From contig NZ_BJZO01000003.1 in assembly GCF_007992075.1 (NCBI RefSeq), positions 1 to 64,000 on the forward strand: 64,000 nucleotides of DNA. The letters run 5' to 3'. Of this stretch, positions 1 through 11,898 are shown piece after piece. Source of the stretch: Pararhodospirillum oryzae. GTDB taxonomy: Bacteria; Pseudomonadota; Alphaproteobacteria; Rhodospirillales; Rhodospirillaceae. The position numbers were made by a program, and so were the translations under genes. Each line of letters opens with the position of its first letter. The first letter of the stretch is position 1. A model generated the notes under the pieces. That model saw only the letters and a program-made list of their open reading frames with translations, did not search any database and had not been told where the DNA came from.

Positions 1-19
1 GGGGAGGCCGGACCTCCCC
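1..19 (-). terminator. Hairpin at the 3' end of the leftward guaB-methyltransferase operon
   Basis: A 7-bp perfect stem (GGGGAGG at 1-7, CCTCCCC at 13-19) with a 5-nt loop lies 11 bases beyond the stop codon at 31. No T-run is visible before the window edge, so intrinsic termination is not shown. A near copy of this hairpin sits just after polA (31353-31375). Confidence 0.4.
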
Positions 20-30
20 AGACCCCGCCT

Positions 31-2789
<2,759 letters not shown>

Positions 2790-2979
2790 TCACGAAAGGC
2801 CGGTCATCATACACCCGTGCCGCCCCGGAGCAAGACCAGCCTAGTCCGACGATGGACAAAACCGGTCAGGGGGGGGTACAGTCAAAGGACGAGTGAAGGG
2901 GTCCGTTCCCCAGGGATCGCGTCGCGCCCCTTTTCTTTTCAAGACCGTCCTCCTCCCCCGGACACGAAGGAGTTCCGCC

Positions 2980-3171
2980 ATGGTCAACAAAAAAGTCGCG
3001 GGTGTCATGGCCGTGGCCATTCTCGGCCTGCTGCTCTACGTTGGCATCTATGTTGGCGGCGTGACCCTTTCGACCGGCATCATGACCGTGGCCCTGTTCC
3101 TGGGCCTGGGCCTGACCTTGACCCTGTTCGTGCTGATCATCCTGATCACCCGGGGCAAGACCGAAGATTAA
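2980..3171 (+). CDS. Small two-helix membrane protein of unknown function
   Basis: A 63-aa protein I do not recognise. It has a short lysine-rich start (MVNKK), two hydrophobic helices (about residues 6-28 and 33-57), and a charged tail ending RGKTED. The frame is open from 2893, but the ATG at 2980 has a good Shine-Dalgarno (AAGGAG at 2967-2972, 7-base spacing) and gives a clean membrane topology. It stands alone, divergent from guaB and convergent with the GGDEF-EAL gene. Both termini are probably cytoplasmic by the positive-inside rule (inference). Confidence 0.7.
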   Translation: MVNKKVAGVMAVAILGLLLYVGIYVGGVTLSTGIMTVALFLGLGLTLTLFVLIILITRGKTED

Positions 3172-3213
3172 AGCGCATTCCGATTAAAATGGAGTGATCG
3201 CCCCTGCCCGGCC

Positions 3214-5301
3214 CTACAGCATGGCCATCAGGTCATCCGGCGGCAGGGGCTGGCCAAACAAAAAGCCCTGGATCAAATCGCAGTAGTGATTGCGCAGGTG
3301 CTCCAGCTGCGCCTCGGTTTCCACCCCTTCCGCCACCACCCGCAACCCCAGGCGCCGGGCCATCAAGGTGGCCGTTTCAACCAGCACGGCGTCCTCGTGA
3401 CGGGTGAGCATGTCGGCCACGCATTGCCGGTCCAGCTTCATCACGCTGAAGGGATGGTGACGCAGCGTTTTCATCGAGCCGTGCCCCGAGCCGAAGTTAT
3501 CGATGGTCAGGGTAACACCGCGCTCATGCAGCGCGGCCAGGGTATGGCCGATCAGCACCGGATCCCGGGCCAGGGTCGCCTCGCTGACCTCCAGTTCCAG
3601 CACCGAGGCCGAAAGCCGGGTTCCTTCCAGCACTTCCTGCACCCGATCGGGAAAGCCAGGGTCGCGCAACTGACGCCATGACAGGTTCACCGCCAGACGG
3701 AAGCCCTCATCGACCCGTTCTTGCCAGATCCGCCCTTGCGTGCACGCGCTCCACAATACCCAGGCCCCGATTTCCTCCATCAGCCCCAGTTCCTCGGCGA
3801 TGGGAATGAACCGGGCCGGGGGCATGAATCCTCCGTCGGCCAGCGGCCAGCGCACCAGGGCCTCGGTTCCCACCACCGCCAGGGTCGCGCTATCCACCAC
3901 CGGCTGATAATGAAGCGTCAGGTCCATGTGCCGCACGGCCCGACGCAAGGCGCTTTCCAGGGTAATCTGCGCCTCGATGTCGCGGTTCATGTCCGGGGTA
4001 TGGAACTGATAGGTGTTCCGTCCGGCTTTCTTGGCGCCTTGCATCGCGGTTTCCGCGTTGCGAACCAGCCCGTCCACGGTTTCCGCGTCGTCGGGATACA
4101 CGGTGATCCCGATCGATCCGCTGATCAGCAATTCGCCGGCGCCGGCCTTCTCGGGAACAAACGGCTTGCGCAGGGCTTCCAGGATCCGCCGGGCGACCAG
4201 GGCATGATGGCGGGAACTCGCGTCGCTGGCCATCAGGATCACGAACTCGTCGCCCCCCACCCGGGCCAGGGTATCGGTATCGCGCAGGCAGTCGCGCAGG
4301 CGCGCGGCCACCAGGCTCAGCAAGGTATCGCCTGTTTCCGGCCCATGGGTTTCGTTGATCGCCTTGAACCGATCCAGGTCGATGAAAAGAACCGCGAGGC
4401 GCAGCCCGTTGCGCCGGGCATGGGCCAGGGCCAGGGTCATGCGGTCGCGAAGCAGCACGCGGTTGGGCAGCCCGGTCAGGGCATCGTGGTTGGCCTGATG
4501 CCAAAAGCGGGTTTCGGCCGCCTTGCGCTGGCTGATGTCTTCGTGCACCGCCAGATAGTGGATGATCACCCCGCCCGCGTCGCGCAAGGGCGTCAGGGTC
4601 GTGCGCTCCCACACCAGCGAGCCATCCTTGCGCCGGTTCTGAACCTCGCCACTCCAGGGCCGTCCGGCGCCCAGGTCGGCCCACAGGCGTTCGTAGATCG
4701 CCTCGTCCATGGTGCCGGATTTCAAGAAACGCGGCGTGCGCCCCAGAACCTCGTGTGCCTCGTACCCCAGGCCATGCAAAAAAGCCGGATTGGTGTATTC
4801 GATCACGCCGGCCGGACTCGTCACCATCACCGGGAACGGGACTTGATCGAGCACGGAGCGCACCGCCCCATCCATCAGCAGTCCCTGGCTGGGCGGTCCC
4901 GGGTGAACCGTCACCACCGTGACCGGCCCGCCGTCCCCTTGGGTGCTGGTGCTGCCGTGCAGGTGAACCGCCCGTTCGTCGTCGATCAGCCGGGCAATCA
5001 CCTCCCATGCTTGGCCGGGCTCGGCAAAACGGGCCGCGCAGACATCGCGGTCTTCCTCGACCAGAAGATCCAGGAACGACATCCCCAGCAAAGCGTCCGC
5101 CGCGCGATCGACCATCAGGCAGAAAACGGCGCTGGCAAACACCACCTGCCCCCCGGCCACCACCACCAGCGCGTCGGGCACGGCATCCAGCAGGCGCAGC
5201 AAGGGATCCGCCGGGCTGTCTTCCGGCGGAGAGGGATTCTCCTTTGGACGGGAAGAGGACGCCGCCGTCAAGGCAGTCGACGGAGTGACGGAATCGGACA
5301 T
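3214..5301 (-). CDS. PAS-GGDEF-EAL cyclic-di-GMP signalling protein
   Basis: A 695-aa protein with two PAS-like regions (about 35-135 and 150-260), a GGDEF domain (265-435) and an EAL domain (445-690). No membrane segment is evident, so it is probably cytoplasmic. The cyclase signature GGDEF is intact at 349-353, and the inhibitory site R340-D343 lies five residues before it, so product-inhibited diguanylate cyclase activity is expected. In the EAL domain E480 of TEALVRW, the ELEVSE motif, K622 and VVAEGVET are present. The usual DDFGTG motif reads DNFGSG at 601-606, replacing the second metal-binding aspartate with asparagine, so phosphodiesterase activity is doubtful. Monocistronic. Confidence 0.93.
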   Translation of the reverse strand: MSDSVTPSTALTAASSSRPKENPSPPEDSPADPLLRLLDAVPDALVVVAGGQVVFASAVFCLMVDRAADALLGMSFLDLLVEEDRDVCAARFAEPGQAWEVIARLIDDERAVHLHGSTSTQGDGGPVTVVTVHPGPPSQGLLMDGAVRSVLDQVPFPVMVTSPAGVIEYTNPAFLHGLGYEAHEVLGRTPRFLKSGTMDEAIYERLWADLGAGRPWSGEVQNRRKDGSLVWERTTLTPLRDAGGVIIHYLAVHEDISQRKAAETRFWHQANHDALTGLPNRVLLRDRMTLALAHARRNGLRLAVLFIDLDRFKAINETHGPETGDTLLSLVAARLRDCLRDTDTLARVGGDEFVILMASDASSRHHALVARRILEALRKPFVPEKAGAGELLISGSIGITVYPDDAETVDGLVRNAETAMQGAKKAGRNTYQFHTPDMNRDIEAQITLESALRRAVRHMDLTLHYQPVVDSATLAVVGTEALVRWPLADGGFMPPARFIPIAEELGLMEEIGAWVLWSACTQGRIWQERVDEGFRLAVNLSWRQLRDPGFPDRVQEVLEGTRLSASVLELEVSEATLARDPVLIGHTLAALHERGVTLTIDNFGSGHGSMKTLRHHPFSVMKLDRQCVADMLTRHEDAVLVETATLMARRLGLRVVAEGVETEAQLEHLRNHYCDLIQGFLFGQPLPPDDLMAML

Positions 5302-5428
5302 GATGGCGGTCTACCCTTTTCCCGGACAACCGCCCCGCCCCCCGAGACGGCAAAGTGCCCGGGATTTTACGCCGCTTTGAAGAGAGGAACTACCTCAAAG
5401 CAGCGCACCAACCGACGACGCGAGGACT

Positions 5429-6469
5429 CTACTCGTCGGGGTCGAAGGTGACCAGTTCATCAAGGCCGGCGGTTTCATCTTCTTCCACCGTAGGTTCGGG
5501 TGTTGAGTCCATGCCGCCGTGCGTCAGACGGTACAAAAGGTCATCCAACTGGGAAAGGGTTTCATAGGTAATGCTCACCCGCCCTCCCCGTCCCTTGATC
5601 TCGATGTTGACCGCCAGACCAAGCGCGTTGGACACATCGCGTTCCAGCGCCAGGGTATCGGCGTCCTTTTCGTGCGCCGGCCGGGCGGAACGGTTCTTGG
5701 GCGCCGCCGCCTGCTGCGCCAGCTTTTCGGTCTGGCGCACGTTGAGCCCCTGGGCGACCACGCGGCGCGCCAGGTCCACGACATGGTCGCAGGTGATCAA
5801 GGCGCGGGCGTGCCCGGCCGTCAGCTTGCCTTCCTGCACCATCCCCTTGACCTCGTCGGGCAGACTGGTCAGGCGCAAGGTGTTGGCGATGTGGCTGCGG
5901 CTTTTGCCCAGAACCTGCGCCAGGCCTTCCTGGGTATGGCTGAAGTCCTCCATCAGGCGACGATAGCCTTCCGCCTCCTCGATCGCCGAAAGATCCTGCC
6001 GTTGCAGGTTTTCGACAAGGGCGACTTCCAGCGTTTCCTTGTCGGACAGCGACCGGACCAGGATCGGCACGTCGTGAATCTGGGCCCGTTGCGCGGCCCG
6101 CCACCGGCGTTCGCCGGCGATGATCTGGTAGCCCTCTCCCCCGTCCGGATCCGGGCGGACCAGGATCGGCGTCAGGATGCCTTTCGAGCGGATTGATTCC
6201 GCGAGGTCGGCAATGCCCTCTTCATCGAACACCCGACGCGGCTGGGTGGGGTTGGGCGCCAGCAGGCCAATGGGAACGGTTTGCACCCCCTTGACCGCGA
6301 CCTCGCCGGCTTCAAGGCGGGCCACGTCCTCGTCGCCACCCAGCAAGGCCGACAACCCGCGCCCCAGGCCCCGCTTGCGTGCCGGGCCCGAGCCAGAAGC
6401 AGAGCCGGTTGGGGGCACGGGATCCGAGAACAGCGAAGCCGTCTCGTCGTTCGAACTCGCCGTTGTCAT
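5429..6469 (-). CDS. parB: Chromosome-partitioning protein ParB
   Basis: ParB binds parS, spreads as a CTP-dependent clamp and, with ParA, segregates the origin region. This 346-aa protein has the N-terminal ParB/Spo0J CTPase domain with the arginine motif GERRWRAAQRA, a central helix-turn-helix (EGLAQVLGKSRSHIANTLRL) for parS recognition, and a C-terminal dimerisation segment. The lysine/arginine-rich start KRGLGRGLSALLGG is typical of chromosomal ParB. The ATG overlaps the parA stop by 4 bases. Three perfect parS sites lie upstream in this window. Confidence 0.97.
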   Translation of the reverse strand: MTTASSNDETASLFSDPVPPTGSASGSGPARKRGLGRGLSALLGGDEDVARLEAGEVAVKGVQTVPIGLLAPNPTQPRRVFDEEGIADLAESIRSKGILTPILVRPDPDGGEGYQIIAGERRWRAAQRAQIHDVPILVRSLSDKETLEVALVENLQRQDLSAIEEAEGYRRLMEDFSHTQEGLAQVLGKSRSHIANTLRLTSLPDEVKGMVQEGKLTAGHARALITCDHVVDLARRVVAQGLNVRQTEKLAQQAAAPKNRSARPAHEKDADTLALERDVSNALGLAVNIEIKGRGGRVSITYETLSQLDDLLYRLTHGGMDSTPEPTVEEDETAGLDELVTFDPDE

Positions 6470-7386
6470 GCCGCCATTCCGTTTTCTCGTCGGATCATTT
6501 CACCCGCCAGATGCAGGTAGGCCTGCGATCCCGGGCATTTCAAATCGTACAATAGCACCGGCTTGCCATGCGACGGCGCTTCGGACACCCGGACATTGCG
6601 GGGAATCACGGTGTTATACACCTTGGATCCGAAGTACCCGCGCACGTCAGCCGCCACCATGTCGGAAAGGTTGTTGCGCCGATCGAACATGGTCAGCACG
6701 ATCCCCTGGATTTCCAGGGTCGAATTAAACACCTGGCGCACCCGGTCAATGGTCTTGACCAGATGGCTGATGCCCTCCAGGGCAAAAAACTCGCATTGCA
6801 GCGGCACCATCACCGCATGAGCCGCCACCAGGGCATTCAAGGTCAGCAGCCCCAGGGCCGGCGGGCAATCGATCAGCACATAATCAATGCCGTCCAGCTG
6901 CCCCTTCAACGCCTCGCGCAAACGAAATTCGCGCCCCATCTCGGCCACCAGTTCCAGCTCGGCGCCCGCCAGATCCACCCCCGCCGGGATGATCGTCAGA
7001 TTGGCAACCGCCGTCGGTCGCGCGGCCTCGCGGGGGGTGGCGTCGCCCATCAGTAACTTGTAGCTGCCCTGCGAACGGGCCGCCGTGGCCAGGCCCAAAC
7101 CGGTCGAGGCGTTTCCCTGCGGATCCATGTCGATGATCATGACCCGTCTGTGGGTCGCGGCCAGGGCCGTTGCCAGGTTGATGGCGGTCGTGGTTTTTCC
7201 CACCCCGCCCTTCTGATTGGCGATGGCGATAATGCGCGTGGCCGGAGCCGGGGCCGGCGTGGTGGGAGGTGACGCAGGGGAAGAAGACGGCGCCGAAGAG
7301 GACGGAGCGGAAGAGGACGCGGCGGAAGCGGTCGCGGCGAGGGAGGTCTCGATCGCAAGGGTTTCAGGGAATTGGGGCTCAGACAC
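6466..7386 (-). CDS. parA: Chromosome-partitioning ATPase ParA
   Basis: A Walker-type ATPase that moves ParB-parS complexes to daughter cells. The deviant Walker A motif KGGVGKTTTAINLA is present, as are the Walker B region DYVLIDCPPALGLL and the DMDPQGNAS motif. I chose the GTG at 7386 (VSEPQF), which has AGAGG 6 bases upstream; the frame also opens at a TTG at 7401 without a better ribosome-binding site. The ~40-residue Ala/Ser/Pro-rich N-terminal tail is unusual but low-complexity. It overlaps the end of rsmG and the start of parB, so rsmG-parA-parB are co-transcribed. Confidence 0.96.
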   Translation of the reverse strand: MSEPQFPETLAIETSLAATASAASSSAPSSSAPSSSPASPPTTPAPAPATRIIAIANQKGGVGKTTTAINLATALAATHRRVMIIDMDPQGNASTGLGLATAARSQGSYKLLMGDATPREAARPTAVANLTIIPAGVDLAGAELELVAEMGREFRLREALKGQLDGIDYVLIDCPPALGLLTLNALVAAHAVMVPLQCEFFALEGISHLVKTIDRVRQVFNSTLEIQGIVLTMFDRRNNLSDMVAADVRGYFGSKVYNTVIPRNVRVSEAPSHGKPVLLYDLKCPGSQAYLHLAGEMIRRENGMAA

Positions 7387-8008
7387 GGCGAACCTCTCCA
7401 AGTCGCAGGACGAAGCCGCTGGACCCGGTGCGGCTAGGGAACCGGTCCACCCGCATCATCCACGCTGAGCCGGACTCGGTCAACTCTTCCTCGACGGCCT
7501 CTCCCTTGAGGAACAGGGCCTCGGCCCCTTTTTCCAGAAAAGGCGCCGTCCAGTCCAGCAGGCGCGGCAAGGGCGCCAGGGCCCGCGCCGTCACCACGTC
7601 CACCGGAAACGGATCCAGGGTTTCCAAGCGCCGCGCGTGGACGGTCACCGTCGTGTTGGTGTGGCGGGCCGCCTCGCGCAGGAACACCACCTTGCGCTGA
7701 TCGGCTTCGACCAGATGCACCTCGGGAACACCCAGGATCGCCAGGACCAATCCCGGAAAACCGGCGCCACTGCCCACATCCAAAACCACGCGGGTGCCTT
7801 CGGGCATCAGGGGCAGCAGCTGCGCCGAATCAAGAAAGTGCCGGCGCCAGGGGTCGGACAGGGTGCTGGGCCCCACCAGATTCAAGTGCGGCTGCCACCG
7901 GCGCAGCAAGGCCAGATAGGTCTCGCAGCGGGACAATGTTTCACGTGAAACATTGCAGGCGGCGGCAAAGGCCTCGGCGGTCAGCGGAGGCGACGCGGGC
8001 TTGCTCAT
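7379..8008 (-). CDS. rsmG: 16S rRNA (guanine-527-N7) methyltransferase
   Basis: RsmG (GidB) methylates G527 of 16S rRNA. The 209-aa product from the ATG at 8008 has the family length; an upstream GTG at 8068 would add 20 residues that do not resemble the family. The SAM-binding motif VLDVGSGAGFPGLVLA is clear, as is the PWRRHFLDSAQLLP region. The segment coding NVSRET contains a perfect parS palindrome (7934-7955), so these codons serve both the protein and ParB binding. The gene sits between mnmG and parA, a conserved bacterial order. Confidence 0.95.
   Translation of the reverse strand: MSKPASPPLTAEAFAAACNVSRETLSRCETYLALLRRWQPHLNLVGPSTLSDPWRRHFLDSAQLLPLMPEGTRVVLDVGSGAGFPGLVLAILGVPEVHLVEADQRKVVFLREAARHTNTTVTVHARRLETLDPFPVDVVTARALAPLPRLLDWTAPFLEKGAEALFLKGEAVEEELTESGSAWMMRVDRFPSRTGSSGFVLRLGEVRRV
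7934..7955. promoter_or_regulatory. parS: parS site 1, inside rsmG
   Basis: The universal 16-bp parS TGTTTCACGTGAAACA occurs without mismatch at 7937-7952, within a 22-bp perfect palindrome. It is the expected loading site for the ParB encoded 1.5 kb away and lies about 17.7 kb from the candidate origin. Confidence 0.95.
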
Positions 8009-8146
8009 ACCAAGGAAATCCGCAAGGAGAAAAGCGAACCCGGCGGCGGGCCCCCCGGGGAGCCCCACAGGCTCACGCCCCCCGTTTCCAGGGGATCGTT
8101 CGCGCTCGAACGGGGCAAGGCGCCACGGCGGTCCATCGACCAGCCC

Positions 8147-10018
8147 TCAAGCGGCGCGCGCCCCTTTCTTCACATAGCGCAGCAGCACCGTCAAGGCTGC
8201 TGGCGTCATTCCGGGAATTCGCCCCGCCGCCCCCAGGGTGGCCGGCCGCGCCGCCTGGAGTTTGCCGCGCAGTTCCGACGACAACCCCGAAAGATCCTGG
8301 TACGGCAGATCAGCCGGCAGGCCCAGGGCCTCGTCGGCCCGGAAGGCGGCGACATCGGCATGCATGCGGGCCAGGTATCCGGCGTACCGGGCTTCGATTT
8401 CCAGCTGCTCGGCCACGTCGGCGCGCAACGCGCCCAGCTCCGGCCACAGGGCCGTGACCCGCTCCCAGCTCATGTCCGGCAGGGTCAGCACGTCCAGCGG
8501 AGTCCGCCGCACCCCATCGTGGTTGACCGTGATGCCCCGCCGCGCCAGGGCCTGCGGGGTTTCGCCCAGGCTCTCGACCAGGTGCAGGGCCGCCGCCAGC
8601 GCCGCTTCCTTTTCGGCGAAGGCCGCCGCGCGCGTCGCGCCCACGCAGCCCACCGCCAACCCGCGCGGGGTCAAACGCCGGTCGGCGTTGTCGGCGCGCA
8701 GCAGCAACCGATACTCGGCGCGACTGGTGAACAGGCGGTAGGGCTCGCGGGTGCCAAGCGTGATCAGGTCATCGATCATCACCCCCAGATACCCGTCGGC
8801 GCGGTCCACCGTGAACACCGTCTCCGGCCCCCGCGCCCGCGTCCGTCCCGCCACCAGGGCCGCGTTGACCCCGGCCAGCAAGCCTTGCGCCGCCGCTTCC
8901 TCGTAGCCGGTGGTGCCGTTGATCTGTCCGGCCAGGAACAGCCCCGGCACCCGCGCCGTTTCCAGGGTCGGACCCAGTTCGCGCGGATCGACGAAATCGT
9001 ATTCAATGGCGTAGCCGGGGCGGAAAATCCCTACCCGCTCCAGTCCCGGCACCGTGCGCAGGAACGCCTCTTGCACATCGGCCGGCAGACTGGTCGACAG
9101 GCCGTTGGGGTAGATGGTCGGGTCGTCCAGGCCTTCCGGCTCCAGAAACACCTGATGATGCTCGCGATCGGCAAAGCGCACGATCTTGTCTTCGATGCTG
9201 GGACAATAGCGCGGCCCCACGCCCTCGATGTGCCCGCCATACAGGGCCGAGCGGTGCAGGTTGTCGCGGATCACCGCATGGGTGGCCGGCGTCGTCGCCG
9301 TCAGGTGACACGGGCGCTGCTCGGTGGTGATCGCCGACGTCAGGAAGGAAAACGGCGGCGGCGGGTCCTCGCCCGGCTGTTCTTGCAACCCCGCCCAGTC
9401 GATGGTCCGCCCGTCCAGGCGGGCCGGGGTGCCGGTCTTCAGGCGGCCCAGCGGAAAGCCCAGGCGCTCCAGGGCGGCCGACAGACCCAGACAGGCCGGA
9501 TCGCCCACCCGCCCCCCGGGGGTGCGGGTCGAGCCCACATGCAAGACCCCGCGCAGGAAGGTGCCGGTGGTCAGCACCACCGCGCCCGCGCCCAGGGTTT
9601 CGCCCTGGTCGGTGACCACGCCTTGCACCCGGCCCGCGCCGTCCACCACCAGATCCTCGATCGCCCCCGCGCGCACGGTCAGGTTCGGGGTTTCGTCCAA
9701 CAGGGCGCGCACCGCGTCGGCGTACAGACGCCGGTCCGCCTGTGCCCGGGGACCGCGCACCGCCGGCCCCTTCGAGCGGTTCAGCACCCGAAACTGGATG
9801 CCGCCGCGATCAATGGCCCGTGCCATCACCCCGTCCAGGGCATCGATTTCCCGCACCAGATGCCCCTTGGCCAGGCCGCCGATGGCCGGGTTGCACGACA
9901 TCGCCCCCAGGGTTTCCAGGCGATGGGTGGCCAGCAAGGTCCTGGCCCCCAGGCGCGCCGCCGCCGCCGCCGCCTCCACCCCCGCATGGCCGCCACCGAC
10001 CACGATCACGTCCCACAT
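8147..10018 (-). CDS. mnmG: tRNA uridine-5-carboxymethylaminomethyl modification enzyme MnmG
   Basis: MnmG (GidA) is the FAD- and NADH-dependent partner of MnmE; together they install the cmnm5 group at U34 of certain tRNAs. From the ATG at 10018 the product is 623 aa, the normal size, starting with the Rossmann motif [19 protein letters not shown]. The conserved [20 protein letters not shown] follows near residues 40-60. The frame stays open upstream to 10429, but that part overlaps mnmE and is not homologous. A 119-bp spacer with short direct repeats separates it from mnmE. Confidence 0.97.
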   Translation of the reverse strand: MWDVIVVGGGHAGVEAAAAAARLGARTLLATHRLETLGAMSCNPAIGGLAKGHLVREIDALDGVMARAIDRGGIQFRVLNRSKGPAVRGPRAQADRRLYADAVRALLDETPNLTVRAGAIEDLVVDGAGRVQGVVTDQGETLGAGAVVLTTGTFLRGVLHVGSTRTPGGRVGDPACLGLSAALERLGFPLGRLKTGTPARLDGRTIDWAGLQEQPGEDPPPPFSFLTSAITTEQRPCHLTATTPATHAVIRDNLHRSALYGGHIEGVGPRYCPSIEDKIVRFADREHHQVFLEPEGLDDPTIYPNGLSTSLPADVQEAFLRTVPGLERVGIFRPGYAIEYDFVDPRELGPTLETARVPGLFLAGQINGTTGYEEAAAQGLLAGVNAALVAGRTRARGPETVFTVDRADGYLGVMIDDLITLGTREPYRLFTSRAEYRLLLRADNADRRLTPRGLAVGCVGATRAAAFAEKEAALAAALHLVESLGETPQALARRGITVNHDGVRRTPLDVLTLPDMSWERVTALWPELGALRADVAEQLEIEARYAGYLARMHADVAAFRADEALGLPADLPYQDLSGLSSELRGKLQAARPATLGAAGRIPGMTPAALTVLLRYVKKGARAA

Positions 10019-10030
10019 CACCGTCTTCTG

Positions 10031-10127
10031 TCCTTGTTGGTCCGACCCCCGGGCCGGACGAGTCCTTGGTGGTCCGACCTTCGGGGCCGGATGTCGTGTC
10101 CCTGCCGTCGGGTTCCTGCCGTCGGGT
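10031..10127. repeat. Short direct repeats between mnmE and mnmG
   Basis: Two imperfect copies of a 28-29 bp unit lie at 10031-10058 and 10063-10091 (three substitutions, one indel). Each carries complementary GTCCG/CGGAC-like arms. A 13-bp unit, CCTGCCGTCGGGT, follows twice in tandem at 10101-10113 and 10115-10127. They lie upstream of the mnmG start on its transcript. Function unknown. Confidence 0.6.
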
Positions 10128-10137
10128 GCTGGCGCGG

Positions 10138-11481
10138 CTATTTGCCCAGGCAGAAGTCGCGGAAGATCACGTCCAGCACGTCCTCCACCCCGACCTGCCC
10201 GGTCAGGCGTCCCAGGGCGCGCAGGGCAAGACGCATATCCTCGGCGCGCAGTTCCGGCAAGGGGGCCTGCTCGGCCCGCTCCAGCGCGGCCACGGCATCT
10301 TGAATCGCCATCCGGTGGCGCAGTCGGGTGGGGGGTGGACTGCCGTCCCCTTCCACCAGGGTTTGGGCCAGGGTCAACAAACGCTGTTCCAGCCGCGCCA
10401 TGCCCGCGCCGGTCCGGCAGGAAATCCACACCGGCCCGTCTTCAGCCCTCGCGGCTTCGGGGCACAGGTCGGCGCGGGTTCGCACCCGAACCACTGTGGC
10501 TTCGGTGCATCCGGGCAGCGGGTCCGGCGCCGCCGCGCCCAGGGTACCGTCTTGCACCACCACGGTCAGGTCGGCGTCGGCGTGGCGGGTCCAGGCCCGG
10601 CGCACGCCCTCGGCCTCGATCGGGTCGGCGGTGTCGCGGATGCCCGCCGTGTCCGCCACCAGCAGCGGGATCCCGCCCAGGTCCAGGGCGATCTCGATCA
10701 CGTCGCGGGTGGTGCCGGCGGTCTCGGACACGATGGCCGCTTCCCGCCGCGCCAGCTGGTTGACCAGGCTGGACTTGCCGGCGTTGGGGGCCCCGATCAC
10801 CGCGACCCGCACCCCTTCACGCAGGCGCTCGCCGCGATGGCCCTCGGCGAGATGGCGGGCCAGGGTGCCGCGCAAGGCGCGCAGCCCGTCGCCAATCGTT
10901 GCTTCCAGGGTTTCGGGCAACTCCTCGTCGGGAAAATCGAGGACCGCTTCCAGATGGGCCAGCAGCCGCAGCAAGGTATCGCGCCAGCCCTCGACCAGGC
11001 GCAGGAGGGCGCCATCGGCTTGTCGCAGGGCCTGGCGGCGCTGGGCCTCGGTCTCGGCGTTGACCAGGTCGGCCAGGGCCTCGGCCGCCGTCAGGTCCAT
11101 CTTGCCATTCACGAAGGCGCGCCGGGTAAACTCCCCCGGCTCGGCAAGACGCAGGCCGGAGCAGCGCCCCAGGGCTTCCAGCACCCCCATGACCACCGCC
11201 CGGCCGCCATGGACATGCAGCTCGGCCACGTCCTCGCCGGTGAAGCTGCCCGGCCCTGGAAACCACAAGACCAGCGCGTCGTCCAGTGCCTCCCCCGAGG
11301 CCGGATCGCGCAGGCAGGCCCGCGTCGCCCGGCGCGGGGCCGGCAGGTCGCGGGCCGACAGCGCGCGCAGCGCCGCCCCGGCCTCGGGGCCGGAAATCCG
11401 CACCACCGCCACGCCGCCGCGTCCGCGCGCGGTGGCCGGGGCAAAGATGGTTGCCTGAACGGGCACGTCGTTTTGCCTCAC
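10138..11481 (-). CDS. mnmE: tRNA modification GTPase MnmE
   Basis: MnmE (TrmE) is the GTPase and folate-dependent half of the U34 modification complex with MnmG. The 447-aa protein starts near the conserved [20 protein letters not shown]. It has the G-domain P-loop [15 protein letters not shown] and switch motif [13 protein letters not shown], and ends in the family tail FCLGK with the catalytic C444. The start is a GTG at 11481, four bases past the stop of the small gene upstream, whose last codons supply the ribosome-binding site (GGAAGGA). Cotranscription with the small gene is therefore likely. Confidence 0.96.
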   Translation of the reverse strand: MRQNDVPVQATIFAPATARGRGGVAVVRISGPEAGAALRALSARDLPAPRRATRACLRDPASGEALDDALVLWFPGPGSFTGEDVAELHVHGGRAVVMGVLEALGRCSGLRLAEPGEFTRRAFVNGKMDLTAAEALADLVNAETEAQRRQALRQADGALLRLVEGWRDTLLRLLAHLEAVLDFPDEELPETLEATIGDGLRALRGTLARHLAEGHRGERLREGVRVAVIGAPNAGKSSLVNQLARREAAIVSETAGTTRDVIEIALDLGGIPLLVADTAGIRDTADPIEAEGVRRAWTRHADADLTVVVQDGTLGAAAPDPLPGCTEATVVRVRTRADLCPEAARAEDGPVWISCRTGAGMARLEQRLLTLAQTLVEGDGSPPPTRLRHRMAIQDAVAALERAEQAPLPELRAEDMRLALRALGRLTGQVGVEDVLDVIFRDFCLGK

Positions 11482-11485
11482 GCGC

Positions 11486-11758
11486 TTATCCTTCCGAGCC
11501 GCCCGAGCCGCGTCCCGATCCGCCTGTTGCCGCCTTGGCCATCTGCGACCAGAAGAAATCCTGCATCGCGCCCAGGTTCTGGACCTGCATCGGCAGCCAC
11601 GACCGCATCAGGGTTTCCGGCTCCATGGCATTCAAGGACGCGGCCATGCGTTCCTTCATCTGCTCCAGCAGGGCGTCTTGCAACGGCGCCACGTTGGGCA
11701 GGCCAAAAAAGGCCCGGGCTTCCTCGGGCGTGCATTCCACATTGACCGTGATTTTCAT
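11486..11758 (-). CDS. Small conserved protein, DUF6489-like
   Basis: A 90-aa soluble acidic protein starting [20 protein letters not shown], with an amphipathic helical body ([12 protein letters not shown]) and a Gly/Ser-rich tail. I associate this start with the alphaproteobacterial DUF6489 family from memory; this is not verified. Its position immediately before mnmE, with the mnmE ribosome-binding site inside its 3' end, makes it the promoter-proximal member of the mnmE-mnmG-rsmG-parAB group. No molecular function is known. Confidence 0.7.
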   Translation of the reverse strand: MKITVNVECTPEEARAFFGLPNVAPLQDALLEQMKERMAASLNAMEPETLMRSWLPMQVQNLGAMQDFFWSQMAKAATGGSGRGSGGSEG

Positions 11759-11898
11759 CCGCCGCTTCCTTGTGTCTCGCTTCTCCCGCTTCCCTTTTCG
11801 CGCGCGGTTGCAGGAAGGCGGTTCTCTCCCAAGGTTATGTCAGGGCGCGATGGCCCGCAATGTCCCGGACTCCCCGGGGTTCGCCAAAAGGGGGTGCC

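Noticed and set aside
10019-10429. Extension of mnmG upstream of 10018
   Set aside because: It overlaps the mnmE 3' end and the repeat spacer and precedes the conserved [13 protein letters not shown] start.
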